Source: Collimonas silvisoli
GTDB lineage: Bacteria; Pseudomonadota; Gammaproteobacteria; Burkholderiales; Burkholderiaceae_D
Reading direction: 5' to 3'
Length of the DNA: 45,427 nucleotides
Assembly: GCF_018305005.1 (NCBI RefSeq)
Contig: NZ_JAGQEG010000043.1
Coordinates: forward strand, 1-45,427
The notes under the pieces were generated by a model. The model saw only the letters and a list, made by a program, of their open reading frames with translations. It made no database searches and was not told where the DNA came from. Numbering within the stretch: position 1 is the stretch's first letter; each line of letters opens with the position of its first letter. The translations under genes were made by a program, and so were the position numbers. Shown here in pieces: positions 15,354-24,172 of this stretch.

Positions 15354-16364
15354 TCAGCTAAGTGGCCCACGCACTAATTCAGTTGGCATGAGTTTCCAAA
15401 ATACCGGTTCGTTCTCGTAGTTGCCGGTTTTTGCGTTATACCAAGAGAAATCTTGGAATGGAAGGCCAGCGGCATAGTTGTACACTTGCCGCGACAAGGG
15501 ACGTTCCGTTGCCCACGCAAATTTTTCTTGATTAGGAAAAATCGGAAGGTAATAGCCGGTCAGGTGGCACATGTCACCCGTTCTGGGCAAATCTCCAAAA
15601 AACATTTGGTCGCGGATTTTGCGGGTTTCATCGTATAGGGGAATGCGATCTATTTCTATTGTCTTTAATTTTGTTGGGTACGAAACTTCATAACTGTCGT
15701 TTGCATCGTACCCAATCGTAACGCCGAGAGAAAAATCACCGCAACGCAAATATTTGCGGTATAGGCTGACAGACTCCGTTATTTTTCCCGTTTCCATATT
15801 GAAGTTAGGCACGTTGATCCTTGCTTCGCTTTCTGGCTTGCGGTCTAATCCCAACGTGGACTCGAGCTGTTCAAGGCTAATGCCATCCAGGTATGGCCCA
15901 AATTGAAAATAGAAGCTGCGAGGTTCTATTCCGTTAGGGAAAGCGGGATCGGAGTTATAGCGTAGAGTGAATGCTCCCCACTTGCTTAAAAACTCGCCCC
16001 GATAATAATCCTTGCTATCGCCCCTGGTACTAATCCGAACCATATTTTTTAGTGCTGCAACAGGTTGATTACCCGCAATCACATCTTCAACGAGTCGAAG
16101 TAGTTCCAATATTTTTAATCGCATGTCATCGGTATAGCGAAACGCTTGATACTCTCGGCGAAACTGCTCTTCGTGTTGTTTCATGTCTTCCACCGTCAAT
16201 ATTTTATGGGTTGCTGGCTCGGACGACGCCTTGGTAGAGGTTTGTGCATTTAGATGGATTGGGAATGCCACTGTCACGGCCATGCCAATAGTGCTCAACA
16301 ATTTTTTCCAATGCGAAGCTATCTTCTTCGGTAGGACGTATCCGGTATCCACCGTCTCTATCAT
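15354..16364 (-). CDS. Putative exported immunity protein of the HExxH effector (start uncertain)
   Basis: A protein of about 336 residues without a recognised family. A signal-peptide-like segment is present: a basic stretch KKIASHWKK, then LLSTIGMAVTVAFPIHLNA, then AQTSTKASSEP. The mature part is hydrophilic, with paired Cys (YLRCGDFS and GDMCHLTGYYLP) that would suit the periplasm. The gene overlaps the 3' end of the effector gene in another frame. Possible starts are ATG 16364, TTG 16301/16298 and ATG 16283; only the earlier ones keep the basic n-region, and none has a clear ribosome site. Immunity is inferred from position (last gene after VgrG fragment and effector) and export. A second effector or accessory protein is the alternative. 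Base composition is AT-richer than the surroundings. Confidence 0.6.
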   Translation of the reverse strand: MIETVDTGYVLPKKIASHWKKLLSTIGMAVTVAFPIHLNAQTSTKASSEPATHKILTVEDMKQHEEQFRREYQAFRYTDDMRLKILELLRLVEDVIAGNQPVAALKNMVRISTRGDSKDYYRGEFLSKWGAFTLRYNSDPAFPNGIEPRSFYFQFGPYLDGISLEQLESTLGLDRKPESEARINVPNFNMETGKITESVSLYRKYLRCGDFSLGVTIGYDANDSYEVSYPTKLKTIEIDRIPLYDETRKIRDQMFFGDLPRTGDMCHLTGYYLPIFPNQEKFAWATERPLSRQVYNYAAGLPFQDFSWYNAKTGNYENEPVFWKLMPTELVRGPLS

Positions 16365-17253
16365 GCCCAATTTTTTTGATGGGGACATTTTGATAGAAAC
16401 GTTCCAGTTCAGACCGTACTTTGTAAACTTCTGAGTTGGGATCATTTTCATTTCCAATTAAATCGGTTCGATAATTTCTATCGATAAAAAAGCATAGGTT
16501 GCGATAATATGCAGACAAAGCCAAACGCTTAATTGAGATTTTTGCGAAAGGTTCGTCAGGGATCTTCTTGGTTTTCATTACATCTAAAACCTTCTTTTTA
16601 ACCAGATCAGTAAACAATGCATGTATGAGTGCGTAATCTTCATAATCTTCCGGGTATGCAAAGACAGATGTGTATATCCAAAAGAACTGCTGGGTATGAC
16701 GACCTTCGTGGAATAACGTCAAAGCTAACTCCCCGATTGCTTGTGCTCGTGCATCCGCCGTCTGATTTTTATCTAGTAAGATTTCAAAAGCCAGTTTTTC
16801 TAGCTTGATTTCCCATTTATCCGAATTAAATGAGCCATGCTGTCCCGAATCAGTTGCCGGACTTCCATTTGTTTGATCAGGGAAAACAATCTCAGCAAAA
16901 GCCGCTTGTGGCAATCCAAATTCTGTTGCAGCCCAAGCCTGACGCAAGTGAGGTTCTATTGCTAATTCGATTTGCTTTTGCTGTTCTTCGTTAAACGGCC
17001 AAGTCATTTGCGACCAGGGCAATTTTTCTAGCGCGGGCTTTATGCCTTGCACATAGGCTTTCGCCACAGGATATTCCCATTGGTCTTTGCCATTTCTCGG
17101 CAGCATGTTAGATTCACGCATTCCCCAATTGTTGGCGTCGCATGTGATGACAGCATGAGTACGAATGTCTTCCAGTGTTGGCTCGGTGTGTACGACTCCA
17201 CCAATTTTCACGCCCTTTTTTTCACTGCTTATTACGGATATTGGTTGTTTCAT
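16204..17253 (-). CDS. Putative type VI secretion effector with HExxH zincin motif
   Basis: A 349-residue protein with no signal peptide. The central motif LTLFHEGRHTQQFFW holds H182-E183-x-x-H186, the zinc-binding and catalytic signature of zincin metallopeptidases, within a predicted helix. It starts 8 nt downstream of the stop of a VgrG C-terminal fragment, with a GGAAGAA site across that stop, and is followed by an exported protein, which is the order of T6SS vgrG-effector-immunity cassettes. The third zinc ligand is not obvious; candidates are Asp/Glu in AYPEDYEDYALIH. I cannot name the family. The AT-rich composition and flanking IS relics point to transfer. Target (peptidoglycan cross-link or protein) unknown. 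Confidence 0.65.
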   Translation of the reverse strand: MKQPISVISSEKKGVKIGGVVHTEPTLEDIRTHAVITCDANNWGMRESNMLPRNGKDQWEYPVAKAYVQGIKPALEKLPWSQMTWPFNEEQQKQIELAIEPHLRQAWAATEFGLPQAAFAEIVFPDQTNGSPATDSGQHGSFNSDKWEIKLEKLAFEILLDKNQTADARAQAIGELALTLFHEGRHTQQFFWIYTSVFAYPEDYEDYALIHALFTDLVKKKVLDVMKTKKIPDEPFAKISIKRLALSAYYRNLCFFIDRNYRTDLIGNENDPNSEVYKVRSELERFYQNVPIKKIGHDRDGGYRIRPTEEDSFALEKIVEHYWHGRDSGIPNPSKCTNLYQGVVRASNP

Positions 17254-17260
17254 ATTCTTC

Positions 17261-18016
17261 CTATGCGTTAGGATTTTGTGGCTTTATGACTGTCCAGAGA
17301 AATGACGACCACACATAATTGTTTGCACCGCTAAGGAGTTCGATGCGGGTGTTTTGCGCCACTTCCGAAGCGGCAATATTGGTTTTTCCCTGCGCATCGG
17401 AGACACCTTCAACCGTGCGCCCACCGTCAAAAATGATGCGGTATTTTTGATTCGGAAGTGACCAACCACTGGCTGGCTCAAAGATTGAAAATTTCTCTGC
17501 ATACTTTGCTTCTGCGATGTTCATCACTGGATAAGCTTGGTCTATGCTTTTCGGCCCAGGCGAGCTTTTACTTGCTGCATGTTCGATCCATGCGCCAACG
17601 GTGCCATGGGTTATGCCGCCGTTGCTCCATTCGGAGAAACTTCCGCCGCCGTTGACAACGATTTTCTTCTTTGCGGTGATATAAATGCTGTCATCGCTAC
17701 TGGTAATGTGCAGCTCCTTCATCGCTTGCAGTTCCATCGCGTTGCTCTCTGCGCGCACGGTAACTTTGCCTTTGGCTGCGATCATGATCAGATCCAGTCG
17801 CTGCACAAAGACCGACCATTTTTCAGCGATGCTGGCAAACAGCGATTTGCCGACCGACATCGGCAGATGCCGGCCGCTGGTCAAGGCGATGTGCTCGCCA
17901 CTGGCAATGTGCGTCGATTCTGGCGTACTGCTTGCTATGCCTGTAGCGCCGGCCAGCAGCAGATGCGGCGCCGCAAGTTCCGGATTTGCGATGAGCGTTC
18001 GTGAGGAAGTAAGCAT
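17261..18016 (-). pseudogene. VgrG C-terminal fragment (DUF2345 plus extension)
   Basis: The 251-residue frame matches only the last third of VgrG. The DUF2345 beta-helix region begins ELAAPHLLLAGATGI and includes ESTHIASGEHIALTSGRH, closely parallel to ELAEPHLILASPAGI and QSTHIASGEDTAVTTGRH of the full VgrG at 41109. It ends in a transthyretin-like tail (FDGGRTVEGVSDAQGKTNIA) typical of cargo-carrying VgrGs. The Gp27- and Gp5-like parts are missing, and an IS5 end relic lies about 115 bp upstream. An ATG at 18016 with AGGAG 11 nt before it could still allow translation, so a retained cargo adaptor cannot be excluded, but the spike function is lost. Confidence 0.8.
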
Positions 18017-18130
18017 GGCGATAGCGACTCCTAGCGATGACGGCGGACAATATTTGTTAACAATACGTCAATATTAACCCATCAAATCTACTGTCGCCAT
18101 GAATTTTGTTAAATTTTTGATATGCCAAAT

Positions 18131-18223
18131 GGCTTTGTGGCATAAATCAGTCGGCGCGACACTCAGTAGTGTCATCAAGTAAGCTGACGGCATGAGCAAA
18201 CCTGCTTCCCCGAGATACCGAAC
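18131..18223 (+). mobile_element. Solo left-end remnant of the same IS5-family element
   Basis: About 93 bp nearly identical to the left end of the element at 14530, from GGCTTTGTGGCATAAATCAG through the transposase start (ATGAGCAAACCTGC) to the codons for RYRT. The sequence then changes abruptly. It has the same orientation as the 14530 copy, so the two relics bracket the VgrG-fragment/effector/immunity island. Confidence 0.88.
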
Positions 18224-18323
18224 AAGCGGTATTAGCCGTCAGCGTCACTAGCGCACGGCAGACCGCGGCTGTGGTGTTACGCCGTATACGGTGTAGCACT
18301 GAACGCTGGCAAAAATGCATGAT

Positions 18324-19286
18324 TTAAAAAAAGTCAACCCCAGATCGCCCTTCAGTTTTGTTACTGACACCGTCAATAACAACTTCATCCGTCTGAAATA
18401 AATCAGAGAAGTCGCAGCACTCTTGCGCCAGCATGATGATCGAAGAAACGAATGCGCTTTTGCGCTCGCCTCGATACATGGCGACATATGAAATTTCCGG
18501 CAGGGCAGGGGAGGTCTGTACAACTTCAAGCGCTCCTCGCTCCACCAGCGTGCTCAGGCACTGCTGCGGCAGGTAGCTGATCCCCAGCCCCGATACGGTC
18601 AGCCCGATCAGGGCAACCAGGCTATTGCAACTGATGGAATTCGCCGATGAAATGGTCTGCGCTTTTAGCCACCGGTCGTAAATGATGCCAGTCCCGGACA
18701 TGTTGCCCTGAGTTAGGATGGTGTATGACGCCAGCTCATGCATGCGCAGCACGCGCGAGGTAGGCAGCAAGCCGGGTTTGCACATCCAGACGCTTTTGAC
18801 AACGGCCAGCGGTATCAGGGAAAACCTGGCTTCCGCAAAGGCGTCTGGAGTGATGATGAGGTCGACCTCGTCGGCCAGTAATTTGTCGCGCAGATTCACG
18901 CTCAGATCGACATCCGGCTCTATCACCACTTTGGGATAGTGCGTCCGCACCAGGCGCACCAAACGGGGGAGCCAGGTCATCGCGGTCAACTCGGTGACGC
19001 CGATGCGCAAGCGTCTTTCGACGATTTCCGGGGTACTGAACTGTTCGATCGCCAAATCCCGTTGTTCCAGCAGACGCTTGGCGATGAGCAGCATTTCCTC
19101 GCCTTTTTCCGACAAGCGCGCATGCCGGTGGTTGCGGTCGAACAGTTCCGTGCTGAGCGCGGCTTCAAGTTCTTTTATGCGCTTGGAGATGGCGGATTGG
19201 GTGGTGTTGAGATGCCTGGAAGCGGCGTCAAAGCCGCCGAGCTCGGCGATCCAGTAGATTGCTTCCAGTTGCTTGAAGGAAAACAT
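18324..19286 (-). CDS. LysR-family transcriptional regulator
   Basis: A 320-residue LysR protein: helix-turn-helix at residues 1-60 (QLEAIYWIAELGGFDAASRH, TTQSAISKRIKELE), then a type 2 periplasmic-binding-like effector domain (RLRIGVTELTAMTWLP, DEVDLIITPDAF, GLGISYLPQQC). The ATG at 19286 has AAGGAGAT upstream. It is divergent from the amino acid ABC operon at 19490, with a 200-bp shared promoter region, so it probably controls that operon in response to the imported compound. The last ~35 residues (FQTDEVVIDGVSNK...) extend past the usual LysR end. Confidence 0.9.
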   Translation of the reverse strand: MFSFKQLEAIYWIAELGGFDAASRHLNTTQSAISKRIKELEAALSTELFDRNHRHARLSEKGEEMLLIAKRLLEQRDLAIEQFSTPEIVERRLRIGVTELTAMTWLPRLVRLVRTHYPKVVIEPDVDLSVNLRDKLLADEVDLIITPDAFAEARFSLIPLAVVKSVWMCKPGLLPTSRVLRMHELASYTILTQGNMSGTGIIYDRWLKAQTISSANSISCNSLVALIGLTVSGLGISYLPQQCLSTLVERGALEVVQTSPALPEISYVAMYRGERKSAFVSSIIMLAQECCDFSDLFQTDEVVIDGVSNKTEGRSGVDFF

Positions 19287-19338
19287 GATTGTTCATCTCC
19301 TTGATTCAACGATGCCAACGACCGATATTACATCACTT

Positions 19339-19372
19339 AAAGCGATGCTAACTCATAATTAAATATCGCTTT
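19339..19372. promoter_or_regulatory. Candidate LysR operator in the divergent promoter
   Basis: AAAGCGAT (19339-19346) and ATCGCTTT (19365-19372) form a perfect 8-bp inverted repeat with an 18-bp AT-rich spacer, between the LysR gene and the ABC operon. The placement suits a LysR-type activation/recognition site. Confidence 0.4.
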
Positions 19373-19489
19373 TTTTAATTATTTAGACCTTTTATTATTC
19401 TCGAACAGGCTGCAAACCGGGCTGCTAACAAATGCGGCTGCTGTCGATTCACTGATAAACGAATTCACCCAATTGAAACAGGAGGCACC

Positions 19490-20308
19490 ATGTTCAACAT
19501 TAAAAGAGCCGCATCCATCGCCACCGTGCTACTGCTTATCAGTGCTTCGGCAGCCGCAGACCAGCTTGCCGACATCAAGCAGAAGGGGGTACTGGTATGC
19601 GGCACACTTGGCACCGCTGAACCATTCAGTTTCCCCAACCCGGCCACCCGCGAAGTGCAGGGCTACGACGTGGATTTTTGTAAGGCCCTGGCTAAAAGCC
19701 TCGGCGTGAAGCTTGAGTTGAAACTGATCTCGGTAGCTGCCCGCATCCCCGAACTGCAGCAGAACCGTATCGACGTACTCGCCGCCAATCTCGGCTGGAC
19801 TGCGGAGCGTGCCCAGCAAATCGCCTATAGCGATAGTTACTATGTCAGCTTGACCAAGGTTGCAACCAAACGCTCCGACGGCTACAAAAAGCCGGCAGAC
19901 CTGGCCGGCAAGCGTGTCAGTGCGCCCAAAGGCTCAACCTCCGAAATGGCGGTGCGCTCGGCAATCCCGACGGCGACTACCGTCACCTTTCAAGATCCTC
20001 CGGCAGCCTTTCTGGCGATGCAACAAGGCAAGGTTGACGGCTTTGCCGTTTCTGAATTGATGCTCCTCAAATTCAAGCAGCAAACCGAAGCCACTACCCT
20101 GATCGACATCCTCGAACCCGCGGTGCTCAACGAAGCATGGGGAATCGGCATGCGCAAGGAAGAGGCCGGGCTCATCAAACAGGTAAACAACGTACTTGAA
20201 TCGATGGAAAAATCCGGCGAAGCCACGCAGATATTCGACAAATGGCTTGGCGCCAACTCGCCTTACAAGCTGCACCGCGGTTTCAAGATCGAGCCGATCA
20301 AGGGCTAA
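19490..20308 (+). CDS. Polar amino acid ABC transporter, substrate-binding protein
   Basis: A 272-residue periplasmic binding protein (SBP_bac_3). The signal peptide is residues 1-23 (ISASAAA), then the family opening LADIKQKGVLVCGTLG. Typical segments follow: VQGYDVDFCKALAKSLGVKL, IPELQQNRIDVLAANLGWTAERA and LAGKRVSAPKGSTSE. AGGAGG precedes the ATG. First gene of an import operon with two permeases and an ATPase. The ligand is an amino acid or derivative that cannot be read directly; the following PLP enzyme suggests it is broken down after uptake. Confidence 0.92.
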   Translation: MFNIKRAASIATVLLLISASAAADQLADIKQKGVLVCGTLGTAEPFSFPNPATREVQGYDVDFCKALAKSLGVKLELKLISVAARIPELQQNRIDVLAANLGWTAERAQQIAYSDSYYVSLTKVATKRSDGYKKPADLAGKRVSAPKGSTSEMAVRSAIPTATTVTFQDPPAAFLAMQQGKVDGFAVSELMLLKFKQQTEATTLIDILEPAVLNEAWGIGMRKEEAGLIKQVNNVLESMEKSGEATQIFDKWLGANSPYKLHRGFKIEPIKG

Positions 20309-20371
20309 CAGCACATCGCCTCTATCCGCTTGGAAGGATAGGGGCATGTCAATTCATAAGGCCTGTTCGCC

Positions 20372-21070
20372 ATGAACTCGAAGCTTGATTTTTCGGTCTT
20401 GCTGGATGCCGTATATCGGCACTGGATCATTGACGGCATTATCACGATGCTGCAGTTGACGGCTTTTGCGTGGCTGCTGGCGATGGTGCTCGGCACACTG
20501 CTGGCGCTGATCCGCATGACGCAAAACCGCTGGGCCGAACGCGCAGTCTCGGTCTACGTCGAATACCACCGCAACGTGCCGATGCTGGTGCAGATATTCA
20601 TCTGGTATTTCGGCGTGCCGACTTTGCTGTCGCCGGCTGTCCAGCACTGGATCAATGCCCAGCGCAGTGAGTTCCTGTTTGCCTTCGTTGCGGTGGGCAT
20701 GTGCATGGCGGCGTATATGTCGGAAGACCTGCGCAGCGGCATCCGTTCTATACCCAAATCGCAGCTTGAAGCTTCGCGGGCGCTGGGCTTGAGTTATCTG
20801 CAGGCGTTCCGCCTGATCATTCTGCCGCAGGCGGTACGGATTGCGCTGCCGACGCTGATCAGCCACACCGTTCTGCTGTTCAAGAACACCAGCCTGGCAA
20901 TGGCAATCGGCGTTGCCGAGCTGACCTACGCCACACGCGAAATTGAAAGCCAATCGTTTCGCACCATCGAAATTTATATCGTGGCCACTTCCATCTATCT
21001 CGCGATATCGCTGCTGATCATGGCGGCCGGCGCCGGCTTGCAACACCGCTATCGGATCAAGGCCAGGTAA
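20372..21070 (+). CDS. Amino acid ABC transporter permease
   Basis: A 232-residue inner-membrane permease of the HisM/GlnP type (His/Glu/Gln/Arg/opine 3-TM family) with about five membrane helices. The cytoplasmic EAA loop that docks to the ATPase is clear (EASRALGLSYLQAFRLIILP). It is preceded by the binding-protein gene (63-bp gap) and followed 2 bp later by the second permease, so the pair forms a heterodimeric channel. Confidence 0.92.
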   Translation: MNSKLDFSVLLDAVYRHWIIDGIITMLQLTAFAWLLAMVLGTLLALIRMTQNRWAERAVSVYVEYHRNVPMLVQIFIWYFGVPTLLSPAVQHWINAQRSEFLFAFVAVGMCMAAYMSEDLRSGIRSIPKSQLEASRALGLSYLQAFRLIILPQAVRIALPTLISHTVLLFKNTSLAMAIGVAELTYATREIESQSFRTIEIYIVATSIYLAISLLIMAAGAGLQHRYRIKAR

Positions 21071-21072
21071 TC

Positions 21073-21828
21073 ATGATGGACATTTTAGATATCGTAAGAG
21101 ACAACTGGATTTTGCTGCTGATCGGCCAATATCCAAACGGCCCCCTCGGCGGCCTGGCGATTACCTTGCTGCTATCGGTTGCCGGACTGGCGCTGGCGTT
21201 CCCGGTCAGTATCCTGCTGACCATCGCCCGTGTCAGCCCGCTCAGGTGGATCAGAATGCCCGCCACGGTCGTGGTGTATGTGGTGCGCGGCGTACCCTTG
21301 ATCATGTTTATCTTCTGGGTCTATTTTTTTGTGCCGCTGCTGATCGGCAGCACCGTCAGCGGCTTCACCACGATGCTGATTACCTTGGTGATTTATCAGG
21401 CGGCGTACCTGGCCGAGGTGATCCGGGCCGGGATTGAGGGTTTGCCGGGAGGGCAGAGCGAGGCGGCGCGAGCGCTGGGCATGAGCTATATGCAAACCAT
21501 CGTCAAGATCATCTTGCCGCAGGCGCTGTACAACATGCTGCCGGCCATGGTGAGCCAGTTTGTATCGACCATCAAGGAAACCTCTCTAGGGTATGTCATC
21601 AGTGTCAATGAGTTGACCTTTGCCGCCAACCAGGTCAATTCCACCTTGCTGACCAAGCCATTCCCGGTATTCATGCTGCTGGCGCTGATTTACTTCTTGC
21701 TGTGCTTCACGCTGTCGCAGTTCGCGCATTTCCTGGAGCGGCGAATCACCAATAAACGCGCCGGCGCCGGCAATAAAAAACCGTCTGAACCAGACGTGAA
21801 TCTGGCGCTGGCGCAAGCGGTCGAATGA
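21073..21828 (+). CDS. Amino acid ABC transporter permease
   Basis: A 251-residue second permease of the same family, with the EAA loop [20 protein letters not shown] and about five helices. It starts 2 bp after the first permease at tandem ATG codons (21073/21076). The C-terminal tail is polar and basic ([18 protein letters not shown]). Confidence 0.92.
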   Translation: MMDILDIVRDNWILLLIGQYPNGPLGGLAITLLLSVAGLALAFPVSILLTIARVSPLRWIRMPATVVVYVVRGVPLIMFIFWVYFFVPLLIGSTVSGFTTMLITLVIYQAAYLAEVIRAGIEGLPGGQSEAARALGMSYMQTIVKIILPQALYNMLPAMVSQFVSTIKETSLGYVISVNELTFAANQVNSTLLTKPFPVFMLLALIYFLLCFTLSQFAHFLERRITNKRAGAGNKKPSEPDVNLALAQAVE

Positions 21829-21856
21829 TAGCCGTTCAAACTGGAATATCTCAACC

Positions 21857-22627
21857 ATGACACTTACTCCTTTTGGCAACAGTATCAGCACCCCGAATAT
21901 GATTACTTTTGATTGCGTAAACAAATGGTACGGCTCCTACCATGCACTGACGGATGTGTCGGCCGAAGTTGAAAAAGGCGAAGTTGTCGTGGTTTGCGGC
22001 CCGTCCGGCTCTGGAAAATCGACGCTGATTCGTACAGTAAACAGACTGGAAGAAATCCAAAAGGGAAAGATTGTGTTTGACGGACAGGATATCTATGTCC
22101 CCAAGCTCGACCTGAATCACTTCCGTGCGCGGGTTGGGTTTGTATTCCAGAGCTTTAATCTGTTTCCGCATCTGTCGGTCCTGGATAACATCGTCGTGGC
22201 GCCAGTCAATGTGCTTGGCGCCAAGCGCGCCCAGGCGCGCATCCATGCCCGCGAATTGCTAGAACGGGTTGGCCTGGCGGCCAAGGCCGACGCCTTCCCC
22301 GGACAACTCTCCGGCGGCCAGCAACAGCGAGTGGCCATTGCCCGCGCCCTGGCCATGAATCCGCCCGCCATGCTGTTCGACGAACCCACCAGCGCGCTCG
22401 ATCCGGAAATGGTGGGCGAGGTGCTGCAAGTGATGAAAAGCCTGGCACGCGACGGCATGACGATGATTTGCGTCACGCATGAAATGGGCTTCGCGCGCGA
22501 AGTCGCTGACCGGGTCTGGTTCATGGATCAAGGCCGCCTGATTGAAACCGGAACCCCCGAAGAATTCTTCCTGCGGCCGCAAAGCGAACGCGCTCAAAAA
22601 TTCCTGTCCGATCTGCGCTCCCACTAA
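21857..22627 (+). CDS. Amino acid ABC transporter ATP-binding protein
   Basis: A 256-residue ATPase of the GlnQ/HisP type: Walker [10 protein letters not shown] (48-56), Q-loop FQSFNLFPH, signature LSGGQQQR (151-158), Walker B/D-loop [11 protein letters not shown] (172-182) and switch H208 in CVTHEMGFA. The start at 21857 gives a 14-residue extension; an ATG at 21899 ([12 protein letters not shown]) fits the family start better, but neither has a strong ribosome site. It energises the two permeases. Confidence 0.93.
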   Translation: MTLTPFGNSISTPNMITFDCVNKWYGSYHALTDVSAEVEKGEVVVVCGPSGSGKSTLIRTVNRLEEIQKGKIVFDGQDIYVPKLDLNHFRARVGFVFQSFNLFPHLSVLDNIVVAPVNVLGAKRAQARIHARELLERVGLAAKADAFPGQLSGGQQQRVAIARALAMNPPAMLFDEPTSALDPEMVGEVLQVMKSLARDGMTMICVTHEMGFAREVADRVWFMDQGRLIETGTPEEFFLRPQSERAQKFLSDLRSH

Positions 22628-22739
22628 GAATTCGCCCTTTTTGCGCCATCGGGTTTGTCAAAAAAAAGAAATATTTGAACTATTTGATTCTGGTCGCGGG
22701 AATGCCGCAACGACCGCTTTTTAAAAAGGAATGTTAGTC

Positions 22740-24017
22740 ATGGATGTGAGCCGAGGAGTATTTTTTTCTGACGAATTGATGCAAGAGATCAAGAGCCGCT
22801 TCCACTACGTCGATAGCGATCCGGCCAAGCGCGAGCGGCTGTATTTTGATAATGCCGGAGGCTCTTTCCGGCTCAAGAAAGCCGTTGAGCAATTTGCCAA
22901 GGCAGACTCGATTCCAGACAACCCGGAACGGATTCACCAAACCGCCTTGTCTTTACAGAAAATGCAGGCAGCCGGCACCGCGGATGTCCGCATCATCTTG
23001 AACGCCACCGGCGGCAGCGTCTATTCCTCGCTGACGGCGTCCGCAGCCATGTTCGACATGGTGAGAGCTGTCGCTGAAAATGTCCGCGGCACGAATATGG
23101 TGACCACCGTGCTGGAGCATCCTTCCGCCTTTGATGCGATGACGCTCTACGCGGAAAAGCTCGGCAAGGAACTGCGGGTTGCCAAGAGCAATCCGGTCAC
23201 CGGCGGCGTCGATGTCGAGGAAATCGCCAGACTGGTGGATAGCGATACCTGCCTTCTCAACGTGATGTATGCATCGAATATTTCAGGCGCCAAGCTCGAT
23301 ATCGAAAGCATCGTCAAACAGGCGCGTCAGATCAACCCTGACGTATATATTCTGGTGGATGCGGTACAGCATGCTCCTCACGGCGTAATCGATCTTCAAA
23401 AAACGCCGGTCGACGGCATCAACATAGCTCCCTACAAGTTCTTTGGCTGCAGAGGATCCGGAATCTCATGGCTGTCCGACAGGGCATCGATACTGCCGCA
23501 CCACAAACTAGGCGGCAAGAAAGCCAACTTCTGGGATCTCGGCAGCGCCGCGCCCTGGCAATTTTCCGTGGTGACTGAAATCGTCGATTATGTGTGCTGG
23601 CTCGGCGCCAAATTCGTCGATAGCGATGACCGGCGCGCGCTGTTCGTTGGCGGGATTAATCAGATCGCGCTGCACGAACGGGCTTTGCTGTCGAGGATGC
23701 TCAACGGTACTGCTGAAATTGCCGGCCTTAGAGGGTTGAACGGCGTTAAGGTATTCCTGGATTATGAAGACCTGTCGAAACGCGATCTGATCGTTGCCAT
23801 CGGCATCGACAAGCTGGATCACACCGAGGCCGTCAGGGAATATGAGAAGAGAGGGGTTATCGTCTATGAGCGGGCGGCGTCGAGCATCTATTCAAAACGA
23901 ATGCTGGAATCCTTCGATATGGACGGCGCGGTGCGGATATCGCCGCTGCACTGTAATTCGGCGCAAGACATCGATAAATTTTTGCAGGTGACGGCGCAAT
24001 TGTGCAAGGCGGCTTGA
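22740..24017 (+). CDS. Class-V aminotransferase-fold PLP enzyme (cysteine-desulfurase-like)
   Basis: A 425-residue fold-type I PLP enzyme. The PLP lysine is K233 in APYKFFGCRGSG, the Asp/Gln pair that holds the cofactor is in LVDAVQHAPHG, and the phosphate-binding region is in NATGGSVYSSLTASA. The C-terminal HCNSAQDIDKF replaces the HxYNT(x)EEID of CsdA/SufS proteins, and no clear desulfurase catalytic Cys loop is seen. It may therefore be a C-S lyase, epimerase or aminotransferase rather than an Fe-S desulfurase. I prefer the ATG at 22740 (AAAGGA about 9 nt upstream) over 22731. It follows the ABC importer by 112 bp on the same strand and probably metabolises the imported amino acid. Confidence 0.85.
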   Translation: MDVSRGVFFSDELMQEIKSRFHYVDSDPAKRERLYFDNAGGSFRLKKAVEQFAKADSIPDNPERIHQTALSLQKMQAAGTADVRIILNATGGSVYSSLTASAAMFDMVRAVAENVRGTNMVTTVLEHPSAFDAMTLYAEKLGKELRVAKSNPVTGGVDVEEIARLVDSDTCLLNVMYASNISGAKLDIESIVKQARQINPDVYILVDAVQHAPHGVIDLQKTPVDGINIAPYKFFGCRGSGISWLSDRASILPHHKLGGKKANFWDLGSAAPWQFSVVTEIVDYVCWLGAKFVDSDDRRALFVGGINQIALHERALLSRMLNGTAEIAGLRGLNGVKVFLDYEDLSKRDLIVAIGIDKLDHTEAVREYEKRGVIVYERAASSIYSKRMLESFDMDGAVRISPLHCNSAQDIDKFLQVTAQLCKAA

Positions 24018-24046
24018 TTCTGCTTGGGTTCAAGTGAAGTGAACAG

Positions 24047-24119
24047 ACGGCCGATTCAGATCGGCCGTTTGCGTGGCTTGTGGCATCTAGCTTGCCTGCC
24101 CGCAGCCTGATCTGCGGGC
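24047..24119 (+). terminator. Two GC-rich hairpins after the PLP enzyme gene
   Basis: ACGGCCGA / TCGGCCGT with a 6-nt loop (24047-24068, perfect 8 bp, then TTG) and GCCCGCAG / CTGCGGGC with a 6-nt loop (24098-24119, perfect 8 bp). T runs are short. They sit between convergent genes and probably end one or both transcripts. Confidence 0.6.
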
Positions 24120-24172
24120 CTTAGCGATCTTTCGTTTCGCTGTCTTCGACTGCTGCGAACAGTGGCGCCGCA

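Noticed and set aside
17261-18016. VgrG C-terminal frame as a complete small gene
   Set aside because: A ribosome-site-like AGGAG and an ATG exist, but the protein lacks all spike domains and lies next to an IS scar, so a remnant is the better call; a kept cargo adaptor is noted as the alternative.
22731-22739. Upstream ATG of the PLP enzyme gene
   Set aside because: The AAGGA ribosome site would be only about one base away; the ATG at 22740 has proper spacing.
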